Origin: AC-69 sp963751665
GTDB lineage: Bacteria > Actinomycetota > UBA4738 > HRBIN12
Direction of reading: 5' to 3'
Length of the DNA: 64,000 nucleotides
NCBI GenBank assembly: GCA_963751665.1
Contig: CAVVVF010000001.1
Span: 868,001-932,000 of the forward strand
Part shown: positions 8,948 through 16,521 of the stretch, in pieces
How the letters are laid out: the number at the start of each line of letters is the position of its first letter
How positions within the stretch are numbered: the first letter of the stretch is position 1
The notes under the pieces: model-generated
The model's database searches: none
Seen by the model: the letters and a program-made list of their open reading frames with translations, nothing else
What the model was told of the DNA's origin: nothing
Made by a program: the position numbers and the translations under genes

Positions 8948-9622
8948 CTAAACCCGGCTCGACGGGCACAGATGGTTGACCGGGCAGATCTCGCACTTGG
9001 GGTTGCGCGCCGTGCAGACCTTTCGTCCGTGCTCGATCAGGACGTAGGTGAACGGGAACCACCTCTCCCTCGGCACCAGCCGCATCAGGTCGCGCTCGAT
9101 CTTGTCCGGGTCCTTCTCCGTGCTGAAGCCGAGGCGTTCGGCCAGCCGGCGCACGTGGGTGTCGACCGCGATGCCCTCCACCTTCCCGAAAGCGTTGCCG
9201 AGCACGATGTTCGCCGTCTTGCGGGCAACGCCGGGCAGGGTCAGGAGGTCCTCCATGGTGTCGGGGACCTGACCGCCGTAGACCTCGACGATCCGTTGGC
9301 AGGCTCCACGGATCGCCCTGGTCTTCTGGTTGAAGAACCCCGTGGGCTTGATGTCGGCCGCGAGCTCCGATTCGGGGGCCCTCAGGTAGTCCTCACACGT
9401 CCGGTACTTCTGGAACAACGACTTCGTGACCTGGTTCACGCGCTCGTCCGTGCACTGCGCCGACAGGATCGTGGCGACGAGCATCTCGAGCGGGGTGGAG
9501 AAGTTCAGCGCCACCTTGGCGTCGGGATACGTTCCCGACAGGATGCGGATGATCTCCGGAGCACGCTGCTCGATCGGGCTGTCCCGCGTGAGCTTCGACC
9601 TCTCCCCCGGCATCTCGCTCAC
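8948..9622 (-). CDS. nth: Endonuclease III
   Basis: Bifunctional DNA glycosylase/AP lyase for oxidised pyrimidines. The helix-hairpin-helix LPGVARKTANIVLG holds the catalytic lysine, and VDTHVRRLAERLG holds the catalytic aspartate. The C-terminal iron-sulfur loop CTARNPKCEICPVNHLC has the C-x6-C-x2-C-x5-C spacing. A GTG at 9622 overlaps the TGA of the upstream gene (GTGA), and an ATG at 9613 is the alternative. At 221-224 residues it is normal size. Confidence 0.95.
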   Translation of the reverse strand: MSEMPGERSKLTRDSPIEQRAPEIIRILSGTYPDAKVALNFSTPLEMLVATILSAQCTDERVNQVTKSLFQKYRTCEDYLRAPESELAADIKPTGFFNQKTRAIRGACQRIVEVYGGQVPDTMEDLLTLPGVARKTANIVLGNAFGKVEGIAVDTHVRRLAERLGFSTEKDPDKIERDLMRLVPRERWFPFTYVLIEHGRKVCTARNPKCEICPVNHLCPSSRV

Positions 9623-9891
9623 AGCACCCGGTGCCAGATCCTGGTCTCCCACTCCAGGCCCACGGTTCCCGCGTCCTCCTGGAACGGATCCCCCCACCTC
9701 TCGGAGGACTCCATCATCTGATCGTGGGATTCCCACTCGGTCAAGGTCGTGACCTCGTTCGGGCTCGCCTCGCTGTTCCAGACCTGTTGGTTGCGAGCGC
9801 CGTCCTGCTCGAAGGTCGGATACCACTTCTCACAAGCCGCCCTGAACCGCTCCACGTCGGGTACCGTCACCCGGAACTGCACGAGCACCAT
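9619..9891 (-). CDS. Small protein, possible dimeric alpha/beta-barrel (ABM-like)
   Basis: Ninety residues beginning VLVQFRVTVPDVERFRAACEKW and ending in a beta strand, the pattern of single-domain antibiotic-biosynthesis-monooxygenase-like or NIPSNAP-like ferredoxin folds. No catalytic residues can be assigned. It is coupled to nth by a 4-bp overlap. The functional link to DNA repair is not evident, and the family call is tentative. Confidence 0.6.
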   Translation of the reverse strand: MVLVQFRVTVPDVERFRAACEKWYPTFEQDGARNQQVWNSEASPNEVTTLTEWESHDQMMESSERWGDPFQEDAGTVGLEWETRIWHRVL

Positions 9892-9931
9892 GGCATGGCC
9901 CTCCTCGTCTCGCAGCCCTCGGCGGTTCGCA

Positions 9932-10675
9932 CTAGACCCACGCGCTTCCGAGCGGAAGCGACCGGGCGAACGATTCGCCCGCCCCGTAGTGTTCCCACTC
10001 GCCCGCCGTGTGCAGATGGACCTTCCCCGAGCCCATCACGGTCCATCGCTCTCCGTCGCCGGCGGCCGCCGTGTTCGTATCGATCGCGAACAGCAGCCAG
10101 CCCGGTGGGGTCCATCGCACGATCAGGTCGGTCAGCCCGGGGGCGAAGCTGTCGAGCTCGTCCCAGTGGGGACCGAAGTTCGTGTCGCTGAACAGGTCGA
10201 GCCCCGGGTGCTCCATCACGGTCTCGTCGATCACCATCGCGTCGCTGTCGGGCGTGGACGGGCCCAGACACGCCACCCCGGCACTGCATCCCGCGTAGGG
10301 AACTCCCGCCTTCATCACTCGCAGCAGCTCGGTGAAGAAGGGCGTCTTCGCCAGCTTGGCGGAGAGCTCCTTGGGGTTCCCGCCCGAAAAGAACACGGCA
10401 GCTGCGCTCTCCAGCCTTCCCACGAGCTCCGGCCGGGCCGCGTCCTCCCGCGTCTTCAGCGGAACCACCTCGGCTGGGATCCCCGCGGACCGGTAGTGAT
10501 CGAGGCCCTTGTTCGCCCAGTAGTCGAACATCTCATCGCCCTCGTGGGCCGACGCCGTGGGAAGGATCAACACCGGGCCACCGGGGTTCGCCGATCGCTC
10601 CATCAGCCAACGGTCCACCTCCGCCTGCCAGGGCTCGAACTCGCCGGAACCGAGTAGCCCGAACGCGAGCGTCAC
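9932..10675 (-). CDS. Peptidase S51-like / type 1 glutamine amidotransferase-like protein
   Basis: Protein of 247 residues with the S51 (dipeptidase E/cyanophycinase) fold. VLILPTASAHEGDE, the FFSGGNPKEL loop and the nucleophile elbow AGCSAGV are present, with a serine as nucleophile. In characterised relatives such enzymes release Asp-containing dipeptides or degrade cyanophycin, but the substrate here is not known. The GTG start at 10675 overlaps the stop of the PIG-L gene (GTGA), so the two are translationally coupled. Confidence 0.82.
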   Translation of the reverse strand: MTLAFGLLGSGEFEPWQAEVDRWLMERSANPGGPVLILPTASAHEGDEMFDYWANKGLDHYRSAGIPAEVVPLKTREDAARPELVGRLESAAAVFFSGGNPKELSAKLAKTPFFTELLRVMKAGVPYAGCSAGVACLGPSTPDSDAMVIDETVMEHPGLDLFSDTNFGPHWDELDSFAPGLTDLIVRWTPPGWLLFAIDTNTAAAGDGERWTVMGSGKVHLHTAGEWEHYGAGESFARSLPLGSAWV

Positions 10676-11385
10676 GCTTTCACTTCCGCCAGCCGGAAGT
10701 ACTCGCCGTGCATGGCCTCGCGGAAGATGTCTTCCCCGAAAGCCTGGACCATCCCCTCAACCTGGCTCACGTGTGCTTGGATGGCCCGAAGCTTCAGCTC
10801 CAAGATGTCGGGTGGGAGGTCGTACTCGATCCCGAGCTCTTCGCGGGGCGTGACCGGCGGCGTTCCTGGCCGGAACACGTTGAAACGGTTGTACACCGGG
10901 ACCCATCGCTCCGCCCAATCGGGAGTCATCGTGGCATAGAAGAGTTTCGCTCCGGGCTTCGCGACCTCCCCGAACCCTTCGGTGGCCCACCGGGACACGG
11001 ACTTGTGGGCGGCATGATCGGTCATGCCGTCGGGGCCGAACGTGAGCACGGTGTCGGGCCCGATCTCCTCCATGATCGCCCGAACCTTCGCCGCTCCCTC
11101 CTCGGGCAGAGGAGTGTCCATGTCGATGTCCGGCAGATCGAGCCACTGGTGCTCCGTGACGCCCAAGATGTCGAACCCTCGCAACAGCTCCTTCTCGCGG
11201 ACGTCGCCCATGGTCGCCGATGGCCATCGCTCCTCATCCATCGACCCACCCTCGCCCCGGGTCGCCGTGACGCACACGACGCGGGAGCCGCTTCGAACCG
11301 CGCGGGCCATCAGCCCGGCCGTCAGATAGGTCTCGTCGTCCGGATGGGCCCACACCCCCAGGATCGTCCCGAGCTCGTCTGCCAC
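10672..11385 (-). CDS. PIG-L family deacetylase
   Basis: Zinc-dependent N-deacetylase of 237 residues in the GlcNAc-PI/mycothiol de-N-acetylase superfamily. The metal motif AHPDDE is at residues 13-18, and DHAAHKSVSRW supplies the distal histidine. The GTG at 11385 has a good ribosome-binding site (GGGAGG). MshB and Mca act on mycothiol intermediates or conjugates and are possible roles, but nothing here decides. It is the first gene of a pair with the S51 peptidase. Confidence 0.86.
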   Translation of the reverse strand: MADELGTILGVWAHPDDETYLTAGLMARAVRSGSRVVCVTATRGEGGSMDEERWPSATMGDVREKELLRGFDILGVTEHQWLDLPDIDMDTPLPEEGAAKVRAIMEEIGPDTVLTFGPDGMTDHAAHKSVSRWATEGFGEVAKPGAKLFYATMTPDWAERWVPVYNRFNVFRPGTPPVTPREELGIEYDLPPDILELKLRAIQAHVSQVEGMVQAFGEDIFREAMHGEYFRLAEVKA

Positions 11386-11457
11386 TCGAAGCTCCCTCCC
11401 TCCAGTCGTGACACCGGGATCGCCAATCGCGAATCCTAGCCTTCCCGGCCGGAAACG

Positions 11458-11485
11458 AAGAACGACCCCTTTCGGGGTCGTTCTT
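11458..11485 (-). terminator. Rho-independent terminator
   Basis: Perfect 12-bp inverted repeat AAGAACGACCCC / GGGGTCGTTCTT with a 4-nt loop. On the minus strand it lies about 45 bp past the small zinc-binding gene, and the 3' arm ends in a CTT-rich stretch. It probably separates that gene from the PIG-L pair. Confidence 0.7.
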
Positions 11486-11528
11486 CTTCACGGATCCCGC
11501 GCATCGGGAGGGGGGAGCGCGGGCTCCG

Positions 11529-11717
11529 TTAGCTCCTGGGGTCGACGAGCCGCTTCCCCCGGTAGTTGGGAAAGACGATATCGGCGTGCTGCCAGCACCG
11601 TTCGGACAGGTTGTAGATGGAGAGCTTCGTGTGGCAGCCGGGACGGGAGCACACCCGGCCATGGTCCTCAGTCCTGGAGGCGGGTGGCAGGTGGCCGGGT
11701 CGGGTTCCCTTGGTCAT
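11529..11717 (-). CDS. Small cysteine/histidine-containing (zinc-ribbon-like) protein
   Basis: Sixty-two-residue basic protein. The core CSRPGCHTKLSIYN-x6-CWQH has the C-x4-C and C-x2-H spacing of a zinc knuckle, a type of small protein common in actinobacteria. ATG at 11717 is supported by AAGGAG seven bases upstream; an ATG eight codons earlier lacks this. The function is unknown. Confidence 0.68.
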   Translation of the reverse strand: MTKGTRPGHLPPASRTEDHGRVCSRPGCHTKLSIYNLSERCWQHADIVFPNYRGKRLVDPRS

Positions 11718-11814
11718 GGGAGCGCTCCTTCGCCCGACCATTCGACGCCGGGGCCTGGGAGGTTCGGACGATCTGGAGGGGCCGGCCCGGCAGGCGGAAG
11801 GCGGGCCGGCCCGG

Positions 11815-12063
11815 CTAGAGGGAGGCCGGGGGGGTCTCCTGCAGCATGGCGTGGACCCGGTGGAGGAGGTCCGCAGGCACCTCGTCGCAGCCGCACTTGG
11901 CCCGCAGCATGTCCTTCAGCCGCCGCTGGAACTCCCAGCGGTCGGTGCAGTTTCCGCACGTCCCGAGGTGCTCATGGACCTCGGCGTGCAGGGATGCATC
12001 GAGCTCCCCGTCAAGATAGAGCTCGATCTGCGTCAGGACCTGGCGGCAATCAATCGGACACAA
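11815..12063 (-). CDS. rsrA: Mycothiol-system anti-sigma factor RsrA-like
   Basis: Redox-sensitive zinc anti-sigma factor of 82 residues. The ZAS motif H-x3-C-x2-C is seen as HLGTCGNC (residues 32-39), with further cysteines at CPIDC near the start and KCGC near residue 58. In this family oxidation to a disulfide releases zinc and frees the SigR-type sigma factor, which then switches on thiol-redox genes. The start codon is TTG. The gene overlaps the 3' end of the sigma-factor gene by 14 bp, the classic sigR-rsrA arrangement. Confidence 0.9.
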   Translation of the reverse strand: MCPIDCRQVLTQIELYLDGELDASLHAEVHEHLGTCGNCTDRWEFQRRLKDMLRAKCGCDEVPADLLHRVHAMLQETPPASL

Positions 12064-12637
12064 GGCCTCTCTCCCTTACCCTTTCCCACAACGCCTTCTC
12101 CAGCGCCCTTCTTCCCCGGTGCAGGCGGGACATCACGGTCCCGATGGGGATGCCCAGGATCTCGGCGATCTCCTTGTACGAGAACCCCTCCACGTCGGCA
12201 AGCAGCACGGCCAGGCGGAACCCCTCTGGGAGGGCCTCGAGAGCCCTCTGGACGTCCTCGTCGGGCATGCTCCGGATGACCTCGGCCTCGGCCGAGGGCT
12301 CAACCCCATTCTCCCCCAGCTTGTCGTACAGGTACCACTCGTCGAGGTCGTCCTCCTGCACCGTCACCGGCTCCCGCTGCTTCTTCCGGTAGGAGTTGAT
12401 GAACGTGTTCGTGAGGATCCGGTACATCCAGGCCCGCAGGTTCGTGCCCTCCTCGAACCCCGAGAACCCCCGGTAGGCCCGCAGATAGGTCTCCTGGACC
12501 AGGTCCTCGGCGTCCGCGGGGTTGCGGGTCATGCGGAGCGCGGCCGAGTACAGGTTGGGCAGGAGCGGGAGGACCTGGCGCTCGAACCGCTCCTTGAGCG
12601 CAGGGTCATCGGGCGGCGCCGCCTGGCTACGCGCCAT
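12050..12637 (-). CDS. sigR: RNA polymerase sigma factor, SigR/SigH type (ECF)
   Basis: Group 4 sigma factor of 195 residues. Region 2 contains NPADAEDLVQETYLRAYRGF and NLRAWMYRILTNTFINSYRK; region 4 contains FRLAVLLADVEGFSYKEIAE and the helix-turn-helix IPIGTVMSRLHRGRRAL. The overlapping rsrA gene identifies it as the oxidative (disulfide) stress sigma factor of actinobacteria. ATG at 12637 fits the family length. The 115-bp gap to the divergent ftsH gene should hold the promoter; no clear GGAAT/GTT autoregulatory pair was found. Confidence 0.92.
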   Translation of the reverse strand: MARSQAAPPDDPALKERFERQVLPLLPNLYSAALRMTRNPADAEDLVQETYLRAYRGFSGFEEGTNLRAWMYRILTNTFINSYRKKQREPVTVQEDDLDEWYLYDKLGENGVEPSAEAEVIRSMPDEDVQRALEALPEGFRLAVLLADVEGFSYKEIAEILGIPIGTVMSRLHRGRRALEKALWERVRERGLVSD

Positions 12638-12753
12638 GCGCCCCAGTATCCCCCATCGACTGGCTTGCGACCCCGGGAGGATCCCCCTTGCGTGCTCGGC
12701 GCTCGCGACCGCGGGCGGACCGATGGCTGTCACACGGCCCATCCGGTGGCAAG

Positions 12754-14787
12754 ATGGCTGGCATGGCGAACGGCAACGACCGGCGCAACCGGTGGTCCGG
12801 GTTCGATCTGGGCGGCGGCTCGGGAGAGCCTCGGCGCCTGCGCACCTCGCCGTGGGTCTGGGTGGTCGGGTTCCTGGTGGTCCTGGTCCTGTTCAACTAC
12901 TTCGCGGCGCCACGACCGAGCAAGCTCGACTACTCGGACTTCCTGAAGAGGGTGAGCGCGGGGCAGATCGTGGGCACGGTCAAGATCTCATCGACCACGG
13001 TCACCGGAACGTACACGGAGGACGGCCAGAAGGTCGAGTTCACCACCGACATCCCGCCGATCCTCCAGGGCACCACCCAGCTCACGGACCAGCTGGACCA
13101 GAAGGGAGTTCCGTATACGGGCGTGACGCCGAGCCCACTCTCGAGCTTCCTCATCGGGTGGGTTGTGCCGCTCCTGCTGTTCGGCTTGCTCTGGTTCTTC
13201 CTGATCCGAAGGATGAGCGGCGCCCAGACCTCGGCCGCCCTGAACCTGGGCCGCAACAAGGTCCGGATCTACGACCGCAAGGAGATGAAGACGAACTTCT
13301 CCGACGTGGCCGGCCTGGACGAGGCGGTGGAGGAGCTCCGCGAGATCGTCGACTTCCTGATGACCCCCAAGAAGTACCAGCGCCTGGGAGGCCGGATCCC
13401 CAAGGGCGTGCTGCTGCTCGGGCCTCCCGGGTGCGGCAAGACGCTCCTGGCCCGGGCGGTGGCCGGCGAGGCCAACGTCCCGTTCTTCTTCATGTCGGGC
13501 TCGGAGTTCGTCGAGATGTTCGTGGGCCTGGGCGCGGCTCGGGTCCGCGAGCTGTTCAACCAGGCCAAGGAGCGGGCCCCGGCGCTGGTGTTCATCGACG
13601 AGCTCGACACGATCGGCAAGGGCCGGGGCGGCGCCCTCGGCGGTTTCGGCGCCCACGACGAGCGGGAGCAGACCCTGAACCAGCTGCTCGTGGAGATGGA
13701 TGGGTTCGACTCGTCCAAGGGCGTGATCATCATGGCCGCCACGAACCGGCCGGACGTGCTGGACCCGGCGCTCACGCGCCCGGGCCGGTTCGACCGGCAG
13801 GTGGTCGTGGACCGCCCGGACCTCCGGGGCCGGGAGGCCATCCTGCGTGTGCACGCACGGGGCGTGGCCCTGGACCCGAACGTGGACCTTCGGGTGCTGG
13901 CGTCGCGGACGCCCGGGTTCACCGGAGCGGACCTCGCCAACGTGATCAACGAGGCGGCCCTCCTGGCCGCCCGGCGGGAGAAGAACTCGGTGACGATGGA
14001 GGAGCTGGAGGAGGCCATCGACCGGGTCACGGCCGGCCTGGAGCGCAAGAGCCGCATCATGTCGGAGCGTGAGCGCGAGATCGTGGCCAAGCACGAGATG
14101 GGGCACGCGCTGGTCGCCCTGGACATGCCGACGGCCGACCCCGTGCACCGGGTCTCGATCATCCCCCGGGGCGCGGCGGCGCTCGGCATGACCATGCAGC
14201 GGCCGCTGGAGGACCGGTACCTGCTGACCGAGCCCGAGCTGAAGGACCGCCTGGCCATCCTGCTCGGTGGCCGGACGGCCGAGGAGATCTGCTTCAAGCA
14301 GGTCTCGACAGGGGCGCAGAACGACCTCCAGCGGGCCACCGAGATCTCCCGGGCCATGGTGACCGAGTACGGCATGAGCGAGCGCGTCGGGCCGCTGTCC
14401 TTCGGCAACGACGGGTTCCGGAGCCCCGAGGGCCGTCTGCTGTTCCCCGGCGCGGCGCAGGAGCTCTCCCCGGAGCTCGCGTCGATCGTCGACGAGGAGG
14501 TCAAGCGCCTGGTGGACGAGGCCCACGAGCGCGCCCGTCGGGTGCTCGAGGCCAAGCGCGACCTGCTCAACCGGCTCTCGGACCTGCTGATGGTGATCGA
14601 GGTCATCGAGGGGGCGGATCTCCGCCAGTACGTCGACGGCGACAAGCCCATCGCCACGCCCGAGGAGGCCCGGGCCCGTCTGGCGGAGAGCGGCGACGGT
14701 CGCCGCGTCCCGTCCGGACCCGACATCATCGGCCAGCCCCAGGCGCAGCCCATCCCCCCGCCGCCCCCGGCCCCGGTCGAGGGCTAG
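12754..14787 (+). CDS. ftsH: ATP-dependent zinc metalloprotease FtsH
   Basis: Membrane-anchored AAA+ protease (about 675 residues) that degrades unstable or misfolded membrane proteins as a hexamer. Two transmembrane helices (near residues 30-48 and 130-150) bracket the FtsH extracellular domain. Walker A reads GPPGCGKT, the pore loop FVEMFVG, Walker B VFIDELD, and the SRH TRPGRFDRQVVVDRPD. The zinc site is HEMGH with the distal Asp in TGAQNDLQRAT. Cys in Walker A and Met in HEMGH differ from the common GPPGTGKT and HEAGH. A proline-rich tail ends the protein. An ATG at 12763 is an alternative start. Confidence 0.97.
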   Translation: MAGMANGNDRRNRWSGFDLGGGSGEPRRLRTSPWVWVVGFLVVLVLFNYFAAPRPSKLDYSDFLKRVSAGQIVGTVKISSTTVTGTYTEDGQKVEFTTDIPPILQGTTQLTDQLDQKGVPYTGVTPSPLSSFLIGWVVPLLLFGLLWFFLIRRMSGAQTSAALNLGRNKVRIYDRKEMKTNFSDVAGLDEAVEELREIVDFLMTPKKYQRLGGRIPKGVLLLGPPGCGKTLLARAVAGEANVPFFFMSGSEFVEMFVGLGAARVRELFNQAKERAPALVFIDELDTIGKGRGGALGGFGAHDEREQTLNQLLVEMDGFDSSKGVIIMAATNRPDVLDPALTRPGRFDRQVVVDRPDLRGREAILRVHARGVALDPNVDLRVLASRTPGFTGADLANVINEAALLAARREKNSVTMEELEEAIDRVTAGLERKSRIMSEREREIVAKHEMGHALVALDMPTADPVHRVSIIPRGAAALGMTMQRPLEDRYLLTEPELKDRLAILLGGRTAEEICFKQVSTGAQNDLQRATEISRAMVTEYGMSERVGPLSFGNDGFRSPEGRLLFPGAAQELSPELASIVDEEVKRLVDEAHERARRVLEAKRDLLNRLSDLLMVIEVIEGADLRQYVDGDKPIATPEEARARLAESGDGRRVPSGPDIIGQPQAQPIPPPPPAPVEG

Positions 14788-15710
14788 GCCTCGGGCGGCT
14801 CGCCCCCGACCAGCAGGTCGAACCGTCCCCGGAACCTGTCCAGGAACCGGTAGTAGTTGCGCTTCGACCACTTGGCCCGCTCGTCCGGCGGGGTGTTGAA
14901 CCACATCCGATGCTCGTGCCGCTCCACCGGCACCGGCACCACCACCGCCTTCAGGCCGGCCTCCTTCACCCGGAACGAGTACTCGATGTCGGCGGTGCGG
15001 TACCACTTGAACTTCTCGTCGAACAGCCCGACGTGCAGAAGGACCTCGCGCCTCATCGCCATGAGGTAGCCCTCGATCGCATCCACCTCAGGACCGTCCG
15101 AGGCATCGAAGTTCTGCAGGTCCGTGGTGACGATGCCGAACGGACCGACCACACCCACCGAGGGGTCGGCCAACGCCTCCTCGATGGGGCCGAAGATGTC
15201 GCCGACCGGCTCGATCGAGCCGTCCATCACCAGGACGATCCGACCCAGGGACCGCTTCAACCCGGCGTTACGGGCCGCTCCCCAGCCGGTCCCCTCGACG
15301 AGAGGGATGACCTCCACCCCTTCACCGAAGGAGGCCGGATCCTGGCCGATCACATCGGCCACGACGTACTGGACGCTCCGGCCCTCCTGGTTGGACCGGA
15401 ACCCCTCCAGGGCCCGTGCGATGTCCTCCGGCCATCCCTCCAGCACCCAGTGGACGCTGGCGTCGAACGTGGCCGGCTCCCCCAGGGCCGAGGGCACGTC
15501 CTGCGGCCGAAGCCGGGCGGGCACTTCCCGGCCGTCACCGGCTGCCCGAACGGCCGATTCCAGGCGGGGGCCGTCCGCCGAGTCGACGACGGTGAACCCC
15601 AGGTCCGCGATGCGGTCGCGGAGCGCATCGGCGGCGGCGAAGTCCTTGGCCTTCCGCCGCTCCTCGCGCTCGGCCGCGAGCCGCCGGACCTCCTCGGGGA
15701 CGTCGCTCAC
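14784..15710 (-). CDS. Family 2 glycosyltransferase with cysteinyl-tRNA-synthetase-like N-terminus
   Basis: Protein of 308 residues in two parts. Residues 1-48 (EREERRKAKDFAAADALRDR, then ADLGFTVVDSADGPR) resemble the extreme C-terminal helical segment of cysteinyl-tRNA synthetase. Residues about 75-290 look like a GT-A fold glycosyltransferase of family 2: WGAARNAGLKRSLGRIVLVMDGS, GPFGIVTTDLQ, and FDEKFKWYRTADIEYSFRVKEAG with the acidic motif. No signal peptide or membrane anchor is seen. The start is GTG. It lies 46 bp downstream of the cyclic-nucleotide-binding gene on the same strand. The donor and acceptor sugars are unknown. Confidence 0.78.
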   Translation of the reverse strand: MSDVPEEVRRLAAEREERRKAKDFAAADALRDRIADLGFTVVDSADGPRLESAVRAAGDGREVPARLRPQDVPSALGEPATFDASVHWVLEGWPEDIARALEGFRSNQEGRSVQYVVADVIGQDPASFGEGVEVIPLVEGTGWGAARNAGLKRSLGRIVLVMDGSIEPVGDIFGPIEEALADPSVGVVGPFGIVTTDLQNFDASDGPEVDAIEGYLMAMRREVLLHVGLFDEKFKWYRTADIEYSFRVKEAGLKAVVVPVPVERHEHRMWFNTPPDERAKWSKRNYYRFLDRFRGRFDLLVGGEPPEA

Positions 15711-15756
15711 GCCGGGTGCCCCCAGAGGAAGAGGGAGACGGCCACGACCGAGCGGC

Positions 15757-16176
15757 CTAGACCGGCTCCTTCGACACCGCCCGCAGGCGTCCGGCGACCG
15801 CCTCGAGCGTGTGGATGGCGATCGAGGGGTGCTCCTTCAGCAACCCGCGGAAGACCCACTCGGTGATGCCGAGCAACCGGACGTCGGTGATGGCGGTGAC
15901 GGTTGCCGTCCTCGGCCCGCCGTCGATGAGCGCGATCTCGCCGAAATAGTCGCCGGGGCCCAGGGTGGCCTTCTCCTTGCCCCCGATGGTCACGCGGCAC
16001 TTCCCCTCGAGGATCAGGAACAGGCCGATCCCGTGCTCACCCTCCCGAGCGATCACGGTCCCGGCCTTGTGCCTGACCTCCTTGGCCGCCTGGGCGATGA
16101 TGGCGAGCTCCCGCTTGGAGCAGTCGGAGAAGAGCGGGACCTTGGCCAGCAACTCCGTGACGTCGTCCTTCGCCAA
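15757..16176 (-). CDS. Cyclic nucleotide-binding domain protein
   Basis: Stand-alone CNB domain of 139 residues. The phosphate-binding cassette appears as FGEIALIDGGPRTATV (residues 78-93), with the FGE(I/L)AL and PRTAT elements that contact the cyclic phosphate and ribose. The N-terminal VPLFSDCSKREL helix is also typical. No helix-turn-helix follows, so it is not a CRP-type regulator. The TTG start at 16176 is chosen from a GAAGGGGG site seven bases upstream. It is divergent from an adenylate-cyclase-like gene, which suggests a cAMP signalling pair (inference). Confidence 0.83.
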   Translation of the reverse strand: MAKDDVTELLAKVPLFSDCSKRELAIIAQAAKEVRHKAGTVIAREGEHGIGLFLILEGKCRVTIGGKEKATLGPGDYFGEIALIDGGPRTATVTAITDVRLLGITEWVFRGLLKEHPSIAIHTLEAVAGRLRAVSKEPV

Positions 16177-16288
16177 CCGTCGACCCCCTTCACGCGGCCG
16201 GTGAGCACCGCCTGGCCCGAAGTAGGCTCGGATCCTATCGCGATCGGGCCGCACGGCGCGAAGGACGGCCCGGCCATAGGATGAGCGC

Positions 16289-16453
16289 GTGACCGAGGGC
16301 CGTCGTTTCGCCGCGATCGTGGTGCTGTTCCTGCTTGGCTTCGCCATGGTGGCGCTGGCGGACGCCCTCGATGCGTACTGGCCGCTCTTCGTCACCCCGC
16401 TGCCGTACGCGGTCATCCCCTGGCTCGTCGTCCACGCCGACGACCGGGACTGA
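16289..16453 (+). CDS. Small predicted membrane protein
   Basis: Fifty-four residues from a GTG start at 16289 to TGA at 16453, with an AGGA site shortly upstream. One long hydrophobic helix (FAAIVVLFLLGFAMVALADA) is followed by a second apolar segment ending WLVVHADDRD. It fills most of the gap between the cyclic-nucleotide-binding gene and the cyclase. It has no recognised family. Its coding pattern (strong third-position G/C) supports it, but only moderately. Confidence 0.5.
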   Translation: MTEGRRFAAIVVLFLLGFAMVALADALDAYWPLFVTPLPYAVIPWLVVHADDRD

Positions 16454-16521
16454 CCACCGTCTGCAGGGCCGATCGACCGCCCTTGAGACCGTTGTCGCTG
16501 GTCGTTACCCTGCAGGGCCTC

